Source: Sunxiuqinia sp965230765 (GTDB lineage Bacteria; Bacteroidota; Bacteroidia; Bacteroidales; Prolixibacteraceae). From it: a DNA stretch of 64,000 bases. Positions 27,282-35,398 of this stretch are shown piece by piece (position 1 is the stretch's first letter; every line of letters begins with the position of its first letter). The DNA lies in assembly GCA_965230765.1 (NCBI GenBank), contig CBDDLR010000001.1:1798001-1862000 (forward strand), written 5' to 3'. The notes under the pieces are model-generated. The model was not told the DNA's origin, searched no databases, and saw nothing but the letters and a program-made list of their open reading frames with translations. A program made the translations under genes and the position numbers.

Positions 27282-27644
27282 ATGAAGAAGAAAACCCTTG
27301 TTATCGGTGCCTCCGAAAAACCAGACAGATATTCAAACAAAGCGATACGTGCGTTGAGGGCGCATGAACACCCTGTTGTTGCACTTGCACCTCGTGAAGG
27401 GAAAGTAAAAGATGTTGAGTTTACTACCCACAAGAACGCCATTCCCAATTTAGATACGGTTACCATGTATGTTGGTGCGCAGGTTCAAAAAGAGTATTAT
27501 GATTATGTCATTCAATTAAGTCCTAAACGGGTAATTTTTAATCCAGGCACAGAAAATCCCGAATTTGTCAATTTGCTTGAGCAAAATGGCATAAAAGTAG
27601 AGTTTGCATGTACTTTACTTTTATTGGCCGTTGATGAATATTGA
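27282..27644 (+). CDS. CoA-binding domain protein (YccU-like)
   Basis: 120 residues from the ATG at 27282; an in-frame start 18 bases upstream would overlap ispF. A single Rossmann-like CoA_binding_2 domain: TLVIGASEKPDRYSN at the start, HPVVALAP near 34-40, and FNPGTENPEF near 92-101. These match the E. coli YccU family, whose binding of CoA or acyl-CoA is assumed from the fold. No catalytic residues are known. It overlaps the next gene's start by one base, so translation is coupled. Confidence 0.8.
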   Translation: MKKKTLVIGASEKPDRYSNKAIRALRAHEHPVVALAPREGKVKDVEFTTHKNAIPNLDTVTMYVGAQVQKEYYDYVIQLSPKRVIFNPGTENPEFVNLLEQNGIKVEFACTLLLLAVDEY

Positions 27645-27976
27645 TGTTTACTGAAATTGATAATATTAGTGATTTTCACAAGTTGTTGAGAACCAATTCT
27701 GCGGTTCTGGCATTCTTCCATTCAGATAATTGCAATGTGTGTCAAATTCTCAAGCCTAAAATTGAAGAATTAATCGTAGGTAATTTCCCCCAAATTAGGG
27801 GGGTGTCTATCAACCTCAATAATGCACGTGAGCTTGCAGCCGACTATACTGTTTTTAGTTCTCCTTCTGTTCTTATGTTCTTTAATAACAGTGAGTTATT
27901 TCGAAAAGTTCGAGGATTCGGAATTCACGAACTTGAGCAGGAAATTGCTCGTCCGTATTATCTTCTGTTCTCTTAA
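27644..27976 (+). CDS. Thioredoxin-like protein
   Basis: 110 residues from the ATG at 27644. A short thioredoxin fold with an active-site C30-N-V-C33 in FHSDNCNVCQILKP and a Ser-Pro at SSPSVLMF near 84-91, which holds the cis-proline. CNVC instead of CGPC suggests a different redox potential, perhaps a thiol oxidoreductase or a metal/thiol sensor. It has no signal peptide and is therefore cytosolic. It is the last gene of the ispF group; the stop is followed by 60 bases before the histidine kinase. Confidence 0.8.
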   Translation: MFTEIDNISDFHKLLRTNSAVLAFFHSDNCNVCQILKPKIEELIVGNFPQIRGVSINLNNARELAADYTVFSSPSVLMFFNNSELFRKVRGFGIHELEQEIARPYYLLFS

Positions 27977-28036
27977 CTCGCTTTGATGAGACCTTAATTA
28001 AGCGTATTTTTAACTGTCATTTTTAAGGCTTGAAAA

Positions 28037-30211
28037 TTGAAAAGAACACAAAAAAAAAACGTCCTGTTTTTACTATTTTTTGTTGTCTTTAGTGGGGTAG
28101 GTTTTTGCCAGAATCCCAAAATAGACAGCATCAGTAGTTCTTTGTCTATTTTAAAAGGAATGCCTCTTGCCGATTCATATCTCGAACTATCAAAAGAATA
28201 TTTATACATTTCCCCCGCAAAAACTATTGAATACGCCCAGCTAGCTGTACCTATAATTACAATTGAAGGTGATTTATCAAAAGAAAGTTATGCAAACCTG
28301 CTTATTGGAACTGGCCATTTATACTCGGGGAATTTTGAAGAAGGTAGATCGTTTACCGAAAAGGGCCTAGAGGTAGCCTATCAGACCGAAAACCTTGAAA
28401 ACATTTGCATCGGGTTAAACTCCCTGGCGGCTTATCACATGAACATTGGAGAATATGATACTTCAGTTCAGCTGTTTGAAGATGCTCTTAATGCTGCAGA
28501 AGAAGCAGGGATGGAAGATAGGGCTGCAAGTGCCCGGTTCAATTTGGGATCAATTCTCACAAATAAAGGTGAACGCACTAAAGGGTTAAGGTATTTAATA
28601 AGTGCCCTCGATTATTTTGAAGATAAAGACGACACCAAAATTACGTTCCGTATATTAAATAATATCGCCGTCAATTACCATTCGTGGGGTATGCTCGATA
28701 GGGCACTAAGTTATTACCAGCAAGCCAATGAACTTTTTAATGATTCACTATTCGTTGATGAAGTTGGTAAAATTACGGTATTAAATAATATTGGCGAGAT
28801 TTATAAAGATCAAGGTAAGTATGATGAAGCGATTCAACAGTTCAATGAAATTCTGGTGATTGCTGATAGTACTGATGTTGGTGAGTATCACAAAGCCTTT
28901 GGATGGTTGGGCTTATCTGAGTCATACATGCTAAGTGGTCGCTTAAGTGCATCACGAACTCATGCAAACAGGGCTCTTGCAGTGTATGAAAGAACAAGCA
29001 TGCAAGAGGGCATTGCAAATGCAAAACTTGTTTTATCGCAAATATTTTTAAAAGAAAAAGATTTTTATCAAGCCATAATCCATTGTGATGCTTGTTTGGA
29101 TATTGCAAAATCTGCAGGAATGCAACAGTTAATGCAAAAAAGTTATTTGGTCAAATCTCAGATTTTTGAGCAATCGCAGCAGCATGAACTTGCATTTAAA
29201 GCATACAAACAATATGCAGAACTGACCGATGCTCTTTACGAAGAAAAACATAGTCTTGAGTTGGCTCAGTTACAGGCAGAAATGGATTTGAATTCGAAAC
29301 AAGCTGAAATTGAGCTGTTGCAAAAAAATAGCGAGATTAAAGATTTAGAAATAACCCGACACAAAAATCAAACCCGGTTTTTGATTATCGGCATTGGCTT
29401 GTTGGTTATTGTTTTTGTTCTTACGTTAATATACAGTTCAACCCGTAAAAAGGCAAATGAATTGTTGCAGCTGATGAACAAGCAAATCTATGATCAGCAC
29501 GAAGAATTGAAACGTGTAAATGAAACGAAAGATAAATTCTTGTCGATAATTGGTCATGATTTACGAAATCCCATTGGAGCATTTAAAGATGTTATCAGTC
29601 AGTTGGCCGATTACCCGGAGATGTTTTCTGATGAGTTGCGGAATCAAATTCTCAACGAATTGAGAGTTGAAGCTGAAAGTACTTACTTCCTTCTCGATAA
29701 CTTGCTTTCGTGGGCAAAGAACCAACGAAGCTCCATCAAGTTTGAGCCGGAGAAAGTCGATTTGTACGCTTCTGTTAATAATAATGTTCTTCTGAATTCC
29801 CGTTTTTCAGAAGGTAAGAAAATAGCTTTAAATACCCACTTGAACGGAACACAATTTGTGTATGCTGACCAAAATATGGTGAACCTGATTTTACGAAACC
29901 TAATCTCTAATTCAATAAAGTTTACCCCGGAAAATGGAGAGGTAATGGTTAAGACTTCAGATCATGGTGAATTTGTTGAAGTTGCAATTGCTGACAATGG
30001 TGTTGGGATTCCTCAAAACGATATTCCAAGATTGTTTGAAGACAGTAACCACATATCTACCTATGGTACAAACCATGAAAAAGGCTCTGGGCTTGGATTG
30101 CTTCTTTGTAAAGAGTTTGTCGACAAAAATGGCGGTCAAATCTGGGTTGACTCAAAAGTAGGTAAAGGAAGTACCTTTTCCTTTACCCTTAAGAAATTTG
30201 CTGGCGTTTAG
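28037..30211 (+). CDS. TPR-containing membrane histidine kinase
   Basis: 724 residues from a TTG at 28037, needed because the signal sequence (KKNVLFLLFFVVFSGVGFCQ) follows immediately and the next Met is residue 40, beyond it. The outer part (about 50-420) is a run of tetratricopeptide repeats, for example NLGSILTNKGERTKGLRYL and NIGEIYKDQGKYDEAIQQF. These should form a sensor solenoid in the periplasm. A coiled-coil segment leads to a transmembrane helix at about 446-466. The HisKA box has H507 in FLSIIGHDLRNPIGAF, and the ATPase part has NLISNSIKFTP, DNGVGIP and the GSGLGLLLCKEFV box. No receiver domain or response regulator lies alongside, so the partner is elsewhere. The signal is unknown. 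Confidence 0.88.
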   Translation: MKRTQKKNVLFLLFFVVFSGVGFCQNPKIDSISSSLSILKGMPLADSYLELSKEYLYISPAKTIEYAQLAVPIITIEGDLSKESYANLLIGTGHLYSGNFEEGRSFTEKGLEVAYQTENLENICIGLNSLAAYHMNIGEYDTSVQLFEDALNAAEEAGMEDRAASARFNLGSILTNKGERTKGLRYLISALDYFEDKDDTKITFRILNNIAVNYHSWGMLDRALSYYQQANELFNDSLFVDEVGKITVLNNIGEIYKDQGKYDEAIQQFNEILVIADSTDVGEYHKAFGWLGLSESYMLSGRLSASRTHANRALAVYERTSMQEGIANAKLVLSQIFLKEKDFYQAIIHCDACLDIAKSAGMQQLMQKSYLVKSQIFEQSQQHELAFKAYKQYAELTDALYEEKHSLELAQLQAEMDLNSKQAEIELLQKNSEIKDLEITRHKNQTRFLIIGIGLLVIVFVLTLIYSSTRKKANELLQLMNKQIYDQHEELKRVNETKDKFLSIIGHDLRNPIGAFKDVISQLADYPEMFSDELRNQILNELRVEAESTYFLLDNLLSWAKNQRSSIKFEPEKVDLYASVNNNVLLNSRFSEGKKIALNTHLNGTQFVYADQNMVNLILRNLISNSIKFTPENGEVMVKTSDHGEFVEVAIADNGVGIPQNDIPRLFEDSNHISTYGTNHEKGSGLGLLLCKEFVDKNGGQIWVDSKVGKGSTFSFTLKKFAGV

Positions 30212-30228
30212 ATTTCCTTTCGCTAACG

Positions 30229-32229
30229 CTAAAATAAATTGTCAATTAGCTTATCATCAGTTTGATTTGGAAGTGTAACTTTCAAAAGCTTGTTTTCTTC
30301 CATCGCTCTTTTAATGGCAAAAATAGCGCTGTCGTTTCCAGCCCAGTTTCTTCTGGCAATTCCATTGTTTACGTCCCAATGAAGCATCATGGTTAGTCTT
30401 CGTTCAGATTCTGAGCTTCCATCAATGGTCATTCCAAAACCACCATTAATTGATTCGCCCCAGCCAACACCACCACCATTGTGGATTGATACCCAGGTTG
30501 CACCTCTAAACGAATCGCCAATTACATTTTGGATGGCCATATCGGCGGTAAATGAAGAGCCATCATAGATGTTTGAAGTTTCCCTGAAAGGGGAATCAGT
30601 CCCGGAAACATCGTGGTGGTCGCGCCCAAGTACAATTGGCGCTGAAACGTCGCCATTGGCAATGGCATCGTTAAATGCTTTCGCAATTTTCATACGCCCT
30701 TCAGCATCGGCATACAATATGCGGGCTTGCGAGCCTACAACGAGCTTATTTCGTCCAGCTTCTTCAATCCAATGAATGTTGTCCTGCATTTGTGATTGAA
30801 TCTCTTCTGGGGATCGAGCTGCAATTTCTTTTAAAACATTGGCAGCTATTTGGTCTGTTTTTTCCAGATCACATTCCAATCCGGAGGTGCAAACCCAGCG
30901 GAATGGACCAAAACCGTAATCGAAAAATTGAGGACCCATAATGTCCTGAACGTATGATGGGTATTTGAACTTTCCTGTTTCGTCAAATACGTCAGCACCG
31001 GCACGACCTGATTCCAAAAGGAACGCATTTCCATAGTCCCAGAAATACATATTATTTTGGGTCATTCTATTTACCGCTTCAACATGTTTCCGAAGGCTTT
31101 CGTATACTTTTTCTTTAAACAATTCCGGTTGCTCAGCCATCATCTGGTTCGATTCTTCAAAGCTCAATCCTGCAGGATAGTAACCTCCGGCAAATGGATT
31201 GTGAAGCGATGTTTGATCAGAGCCCAAATCAACATAGATATTTTCGTCAGCAAATTTTTCCCACAAATCAATAATGTTGCCCTGGTATGCCAAAGAAATA
31301 GCTTCTTTATTATCTTTTGCTTCAAGCATCCTTCGTATCAATTCGTCAAGGTTAGTAAAGACTTCATCAACCCAACCTTGTTCGTGGCGAACTTTTACAA
31401 CTTTTGGGTTAATTTCGGCGACTACACCAATCATTCCGGCAATTTTTGCTGCTTTTGGCTGAGCCCCACTCATTCCCCCTAAACCTGAAGAAATGAAAAT
31501 TTTGCCCCGCATATCAGTTGCACCTCTTAATCGTGCTGCATTCATCACGGTAATGGTTGTTCCATGAACAATTCCTTGTGGCCCGATATACATAAACGAT
31601 CCGGCGGTCATTTGTCCGTATTGACTAACTCCCATGGCATTCATGCGTTCGTAATCATCCCTGCCTGAGTAATTCGGAATGACCATCCCATTGGTAACAA
31701 CTACGCGTGGAGCATCAGGATGAGAAGGGAACAGCCCCATTGGGTGACCGGAATACAAAACCAATGTTTGCTCATCGGTCATTTCAGATAGGTATTTCAT
31801 GCATAGGCGATATTGTGCCCAGTTTTGAAATACCGCTCCATTTCCGCCATAAGTAACCAATTCGTGCGGGTGTTGGGCAACTGCATAATCCAGGTTGTTC
31901 TGAATCATTAGCATGATGCTGGCAGCTTGCGTTGATTTTGCGGGATAGTCAGAGATCGGTCTGGCTTTCATTTCATGTTCCGGGCGAAAACGATACATGT
32001 AAATTCGACCATATTTGTTAAGCTCTTCGGCAAACTCTGATGCCAAAATGGCATGTTGTTCTTCCGGGAAATATCTCAAGGCGTTTTTCAATGCTTGCTT
32101 CTTTTCTTCATTGGTAAGTATTTCCTTACGCTTTGGCGCATGGTTTATGCCTATTCCTGAAGTTCTGATTGAAGGAAGAGTGGTCGGAATTCCTTCTTTT
32201 ATTTGAGCTTGAAATTCTTCTCTTGTCAT
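30229..32229 (-). CDS. hutU: Urocanate hydratase (HutU)
   Basis: 666 residues. Converts urocanate to imidazolone propionate, second step of histidine breakdown, with tightly bound NAD. Characteristic stretches are GRIYMYRFRPEHEMKARPISDYPAK, TNGMVIPNYSGRDDY, GLGGMSGAQPKAAKIAG, a Rossmann-like Gly-rich part, DQTSLHNPFAGGYYPAGLS, and the FRETSNIYDGSSFTADMAIQNVIGD region. It is longer than the classical 550-residue enzymes; an extended form of this size is usual in Bacteroidota. No hutH, hutI or hutG gene is adjacent, so the remaining steps are encoded elsewhere or the enzyme is solitary. It converges on the histidine kinase gene, with 17 bases between the stops. Confidence 0.95.
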   Translation of the reverse strand: MTREEFQAQIKEGIPTTLPSIRTSGIGINHAPKRKEILTNEEKKQALKNALRYFPEEQHAILASEFAEELNKYGRIYMYRFRPEHEMKARPISDYPAKSTQAASIMLMIQNNLDYAVAQHPHELVTYGGNGAVFQNWAQYRLCMKYLSEMTDEQTLVLYSGHPMGLFPSHPDAPRVVVTNGMVIPNYSGRDDYERMNAMGVSQYGQMTAGSFMYIGPQGIVHGTTITVMNAARLRGATDMRGKIFISSGLGGMSGAQPKAAKIAGMIGVVAEINPKVVKVRHEQGWVDEVFTNLDELIRRMLEAKDNKEAISLAYQGNIIDLWEKFADENIYVDLGSDQTSLHNPFAGGYYPAGLSFEESNQMMAEQPELFKEKVYESLRKHVEAVNRMTQNNMYFWDYGNAFLLESGRAGADVFDETGKFKYPSYVQDIMGPQFFDYGFGPFRWVCTSGLECDLEKTDQIAANVLKEIAARSPEEIQSQMQDNIHWIEEAGRNKLVVGSQARILYADAEGRMKIAKAFNDAIANGDVSAPIVLGRDHHDVSGTDSPFRETSNIYDGSSFTADMAIQNVIGDSFRGATWVSIHNGGGVGWGESINGGFGMTIDGSSESERRLTMMLHWDVNNGIARRNWAGNDSAIFAIKRAMEENKLLKVTLPNQTDDKLIDNLF

Positions 32230-32356
32230 GTTCTAACTATTTTGGTTCGCCTTTTGAGATACTGTGTCTAACGGCAAATTTGCGACTTTCCCCGAAAAAA
32301 AAAGGTGATTTTAGTCCAGTTTTGCCAATTTTGTATAACACTTTAAATTTTAAATC

Positions 32357-32950
32357 ATGAAGAAAAAATGGATTGTTCTCGCAGTCATCGTATTGCTTGG
32401 CATTTTTTTATACTCCTCAATAAAGGGGACATATAATTCAATGGTAACTATGGATGAAGGGGTTAATGCCAGCTGGGCTCAAGTTGAAAATGTTTACCAG
32501 CGTCGGGCAGATTTAATTCCAAACCTAGTAAATACAGTTAAAGGATATGCTTCGCATGAAAAAGAAACTTTAGAGGCTGTTATTGAAGCTCGCTCAAAAG
32601 CTACTTCAGTAAATGTTAATCCTGAAAATATCAATCCTCAAATGTTACAGCAGTTTAATGAAGCCCAATCTGGTTTAAGTTCTGCACTTAGTCGGTTGAT
32701 GGTTGTTGTTGAACGCTATCCTGATCTAAAAGCAAATCAAAGTTTTCTTGATTTACAGGCCCAATTGGAAGGTACTGAGAATAGAATTACTGTTGAGCGA
32801 AGAAAATTTAATGAGAGTGCAAGAGGTTTTAATACATTCATCCGTACGTTTCCAAAAAACATTTATGCCAACATTTTTGGATTTGAGAAAAAGGCCTATT
32901 TCGAAGCAGAAAAAGGAGCAGAAAAAGCACCAGAAGTTAGTTTTGATTAA
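32357..32950 (+). CDS. LemA family protein
   Basis: 197 residues. One N-terminal transmembrane helix (about 5-21) is followed by a coiled helical body: WAQVENVYQRRADLIPNLVNTVKGYA near 34-59, SSALSRLMVVVERYPDLKANQSF near 110-132, and ENRITVERRKFNESARGFNTFIRTFP near 144-170 are LemA signatures. The topology is a short cytoplasmic or outside N-terminus with the rest on the other side; its role is unknown beyond a link to membrane-stress genes. It is followed after 11 bases by two TPM-domain proteins. This LemA-TPM arrangement is common in bacteria and indicates one operon. Confidence 0.92.
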   Translation: MKKKWIVLAVIVLLGIFLYSSIKGTYNSMVTMDEGVNASWAQVENVYQRRADLIPNLVNTVKGYASHEKETLEAVIEARSKATSVNVNPENINPQMLQQFNEAQSGLSSALSRLMVVVERYPDLKANQSFLDLQAQLEGTENRITVERRKFNESARGFNTFIRTFPKNIYANIFGFEKKAYFEAEKGAEKAPEVSFD

Positions 32951-32961
32951 AATATAAATCC

Positions 32962-33402
32962 ATGTCTATTCATAATTTCTTTTCAGAAGAAGAAAAACAA
33001 AAAATTACTGATGCAATAAAATCAGCTGAGCTGAACACTTCGGGTGAAGTTCGGGTGCATGTTGAAGGAACATGCAAAGGCGATGTGCTTGACTGTGCAG
33101 CTTATTGGTTTGAAAAATTGGAGATGCACAAAACAGAACAACGAAATGGCGTGCTGTTTTATTTAGCTGTTGATAGTCATCATTTTGCAATTTTAGGAGA
33201 TGCAGGCATCAATGCAAAAGTCCCCGATAATTTTTGGGATGAAATACAAGCGTTTATGGCTGCAAAGTTTAAAATTGGGCAATTTGCTGATGGACTTTCA
33301 GAAGCAATTTTAAGAGCCGGAGAGCAGCTGCAAAAACATTTTCCATATCAAACGGACGATGTAAATGAACTGTCGGATGAAATATCATTTGGCAAAAACT
33401 AA
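32962..33402 (+). CDS. TPM-domain protein (short form, YgcG/Psb32 superfamily)
   Basis: 146 residues, mostly one TPM domain: IHNFFSEEEKQKITDAIKSAELNTSGEVRVHV at the start, RNGVLFYLAVDSHHFAILGDAGINAKVP near 70-100, then AKFKIGQFADGLSEAILRAGEQL. No signal peptide and no transmembrane segment are evident, which separates it from its neighbour and suggests a cytosolic position. Proteins with this fold have been implicated in photosystem repair and in phosphatase-like activity, but the bacterial function is unclear. Spacings of 11 and 5 bases to LemA and the longer TPM gene show cotranscription. Confidence 0.82.
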   Translation: MSIHNFFSEEEKQKITDAIKSAELNTSGEVRVHVEGTCKGDVLDCAAYWFEKLEMHKTEQRNGVLFYLAVDSHHFAILGDAGINAKVPDNFWDEIQAFMAAKFKIGQFADGLSEAILRAGEQLQKHFPYQTDDVNELSDEISFGKN

Positions 33403-33407
33403 AATGC

Positions 33408-34208
33408 ATGAAAAAACTAGTTAGTCTTATTATAATAGCGATTGTTGGGTTTTCAGCTTTTGCTCAGGATATTCCTGATGCACCAAATCCTCCTAAGTTG
33501 GTGAATGATTTTGCCAATGTGCTTTCTAAAGCAGAAGAACAAAAATTGGAATCAGAGTTGGTGCAGTTTGCCAGATCAAGCTCTACACAAATCTTAATTG
33601 TGACAGTGAAAAGCCTGAATGGGAACGATATTTCAGATTTTGCTTTCAAATTGGGGGAAAAGTGGGGAGTTGGACAAAAAGGTAAAGATAATGGGGTAAT
33701 CGTTCTTTTTAAACCCAAGACTGCCAATGAACAAGGACGAGTGTTTGTTGCTGTTGGTTATGGGCTTGAAGGCGTAATTCCTGATGCAACGGCTAATCGT
33801 GATATCGTTCAAAATGAAATGATCCCTCGTTTTAAACAGGGAGATACCTTTGGTGGCTTATATCGCGGGACAAAAGTCATAATGGGCTTAGCTTCCAAAG
33901 AATTTACTGCACAGGAATACAACGAAAAAGTTAGTGAAGGTGGTGGTGGATTTCCATTTGGATTTCTTTTGTTTCTGATATTCTTCTTCATTATTCCAAT
34001 TTTTAGAAGCAGGAGAAGAAGGTATTACACTGCCGGAAAAAATAGCAGTTTGCCTTTCTGGCTAGTTATGGGTGGCATGATGGGATCGAGTAACCGTGGT
34101 GGCTCCTGGAGTAACTTTAGTGGTGGAAGTGGCGGCTTCGGTGGCGGTGGTTTTGGCGGCTTCGGCGGTGGAAGCTTCGGCGGCGGCGGTGCTGGCGGAA
34201 GCTGGTAG
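33408..34208 (+). CDS. Secreted, membrane-anchored TPM-domain protein with glycine-rich tail
   Basis: 266 residues. Signal peptide (2-19, ending FSAFA), then a periplasmic TPM domain to about residue 175 (PPKLVNDFANVLSKAEEQKLE, GQKGKDNGVIVLFKPK, GYGLEGVIPDATANRDI). A transmembrane stretch lies at about 183-198, and an arginine cluster RSRRRRYY follows it, then a cytoplasmic tail of about 60 residues that ends in a long Gly/Ser/Phe repeat. It is the larger partner of the short TPM protein and LemA in the same operon. The Gly-rich end is low complexity and may mediate self-association. The function of the set, probably envelope maintenance, is inferred from the family. Confidence 0.85.
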   Translation: MKKLVSLIIIAIVGFSAFAQDIPDAPNPPKLVNDFANVLSKAEEQKLESELVQFARSSSTQILIVTVKSLNGNDISDFAFKLGEKWGVGQKGKDNGVIVLFKPKTANEQGRVFVAVGYGLEGVIPDATANRDIVQNEMIPRFKQGDTFGGLYRGTKVIMGLASKEFTAQEYNEKVSEGGGGFPFGFLLFLIFFFIIPIFRSRRRRYYTAGKNSSLPFWLVMGGMMGSSNRGGSWSNFSGGSGGFGGGGFGGFGGGSFGGGGAGGSW

Positions 34209-34269
34209 TTACAACGAATTTATAAAATATATTTGGCAAAAATAACCCGGTTGTTGTCTTTTTCAGCAA

Positions 34270-34300
34270 TTGGGTTTTTCATTTTATTCAGGTAAGTTTG
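34270..34300 (+). promoter_or_regulatory. Promoter for the small four-helix membrane protein
   Basis: TTG at 34270-34272, 20 bases, TAAGTTTG at 34293-34300: a full match to the Bacteroidota -33/-7 arrangement. An inverted repeat TTTGGTT/AACCAAA (34297-34315) overlaps its downstream end and could be an operator. Confidence 0.55.
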
Positions 34301-34326
34301 GTTAGTCAAACCAAAAATCAAATACC

Positions 34327-34716
34327 ATGAACATGCTTGTTTTAATTGCCGGGTTTTTTGCTTTACTAGCTACGATCGGTCATTTTACCATGGGTGCAAA
34401 ATTGTACCTGCGCCCGCTAATGCAATCTGATGTTGATCTTGTGGTGAAGAATATTTTCAAAGGGCTTTTCCATTATTCCTCCGTATTTCTTGTTACCAGC
34501 ACTGTTTTATTAATAAGGTCGGGTATTGCTGGAGACGGGTGTAAATTTGATCCGTTTATGGCTCAGGCTTTTATTTGTGCAAACTATCTGTTAATGGGTG
34601 TTTTGCAAATAATTATCGCACTGACTTCGAGTGTGGAAAACCCACTTGGGAAAATGTTTCAATGGGTGTTTTGGTTAATTATTGGAGGATTGATATTGGC
34701 CAGCCTTGTAATCTAG
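34327..34716 (+). CDS. Small integral membrane protein, function unknown
   Basis: 129 residues with four likely membrane segments: about 3-22, 46-65, 78-98 and 108-127. The loops are short; between the second and third segments lies a polar GDGCKFDP. The start could be the second Met at 34333. It carries no motif that I can name; the even spacing of helices is reminiscent of small permease-like or sensor proteins. It has its own promoter at 34270-34300. Its stop codon overlaps that of the converging AlbA-like gene (CTAG at 34713-34716). Confidence 0.7.
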   Translation: MNMLVLIAGFFALLATIGHFTMGAKLYLRPLMQSDVDLVVKNIFKGLFHYSSVFLVTSTVLLIRSGIAGDGCKFDPFMAQAFICANYLLMGVLQIIIALTSSVENPLGKMFQWVFWLIIGGLILASLVI

Positions 34717-35378
34717 TTCAAATTTTGTTCCCAGTTATCGCGGTCAAAATCTTCAGAAAGTGAATAACGAAAACTGTTTTCTGATTGTTCGATCTCCAGT
34801 ATTCCAAGAACAATAAAATCGGAGATAATTTGTTCAGCTTCCCTGAATGTGATGTGGGCTTTTCTGGAAAATGCTGAAAGACTAATTGATTCATTGTTTT
34901 CCAGGTAATCCAATAACATTTTCTCAGCCTCAGAGTATTTGATAAAAATTCCCTTGGGGCTGTTTTCTTTTTTCCAGACTTCTATTAGAATTTTGTTGGC
35001 CAGTTTGTTTTCATCGTTTTGACGGAAATAGGCCAGCCATTTTCCACTTTCATCTTTGGCAAAATGGGGCTTTTTTTTGCTGGGCTGAATGATCACCTCA
35101 ACGACAGTTTTTCCATCAACAGTATGTTGTTTTACTTCAAACGGGATTTCCGGTTTGCTGAAAATGGAGGCAGCAGACTCAATCATGTAATATTCTTCTT
35201 CGGAACGCACCCCGGCAATGCTGCCATTGTCTTTTACGCCCAACAATAATCTGCCCCCATCTGTGTTGGCAAATGCAACCAGCGATTTGGCGATTTTTCT
35301 CGAATCATTTACACAGTACTTAAAATCCTGTTTCTGATGTTCGCCTTCAAGGATCAACTTATTTAGATAGTAGCTCAC
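34713..35378 (-). CDS. AlbA_2/Schlafen-type putative ATP-binding regulator
   Basis: 221 residues. An N-terminal AlbA_2 domain is recognised by QDFKYCVNDSRKIAKSLVAFANTDGGRLLLGVKDNGSIAGV (about residues 18-57, quoted only in part as QDFKYCV and FANTDGGRLLLGV). Residues 150-215 form a predicted winged-helix tail. AlbA_2 proteins occur as DNA-binding or putative ATP-binding regulators in many bacteria. It is encoded on the minus strand before the ferritin-VIT1 gene, with 20 bases between, and overlaps its converging neighbour's stop by four bases. The biological role is not known. Confidence 0.75.
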   Translation of the reverse strand: MSYYLNKLILEGEHQKQDFKYCVNDSRKIAKSLVAFANTDGGRLLLGVKDNGSIAGVRSEEEYYMIESAASIFSKPEIPFEVKQHTVDGKTVVEVIIQPSKKKPHFAKDESGKWLAYFRQNDENKLANKILIEVWKKENSPKGIFIKYSEAEKMLLDYLENNESISLSAFSRKAHITFREAEQIISDFIVLGILEIEQSENSFRYSLSEDFDRDNWEQNLN

Positions 35379-35398
35379 AGCAATTCAAAAAAACGGAT

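Noticed and set aside
34081..34205. Repeat-rich stretch in the TPM gene as a mobile or tandem-repeat element
   Set aside because: It is a Gly/Ser/Phe low-complexity tail within a normal coding frame.
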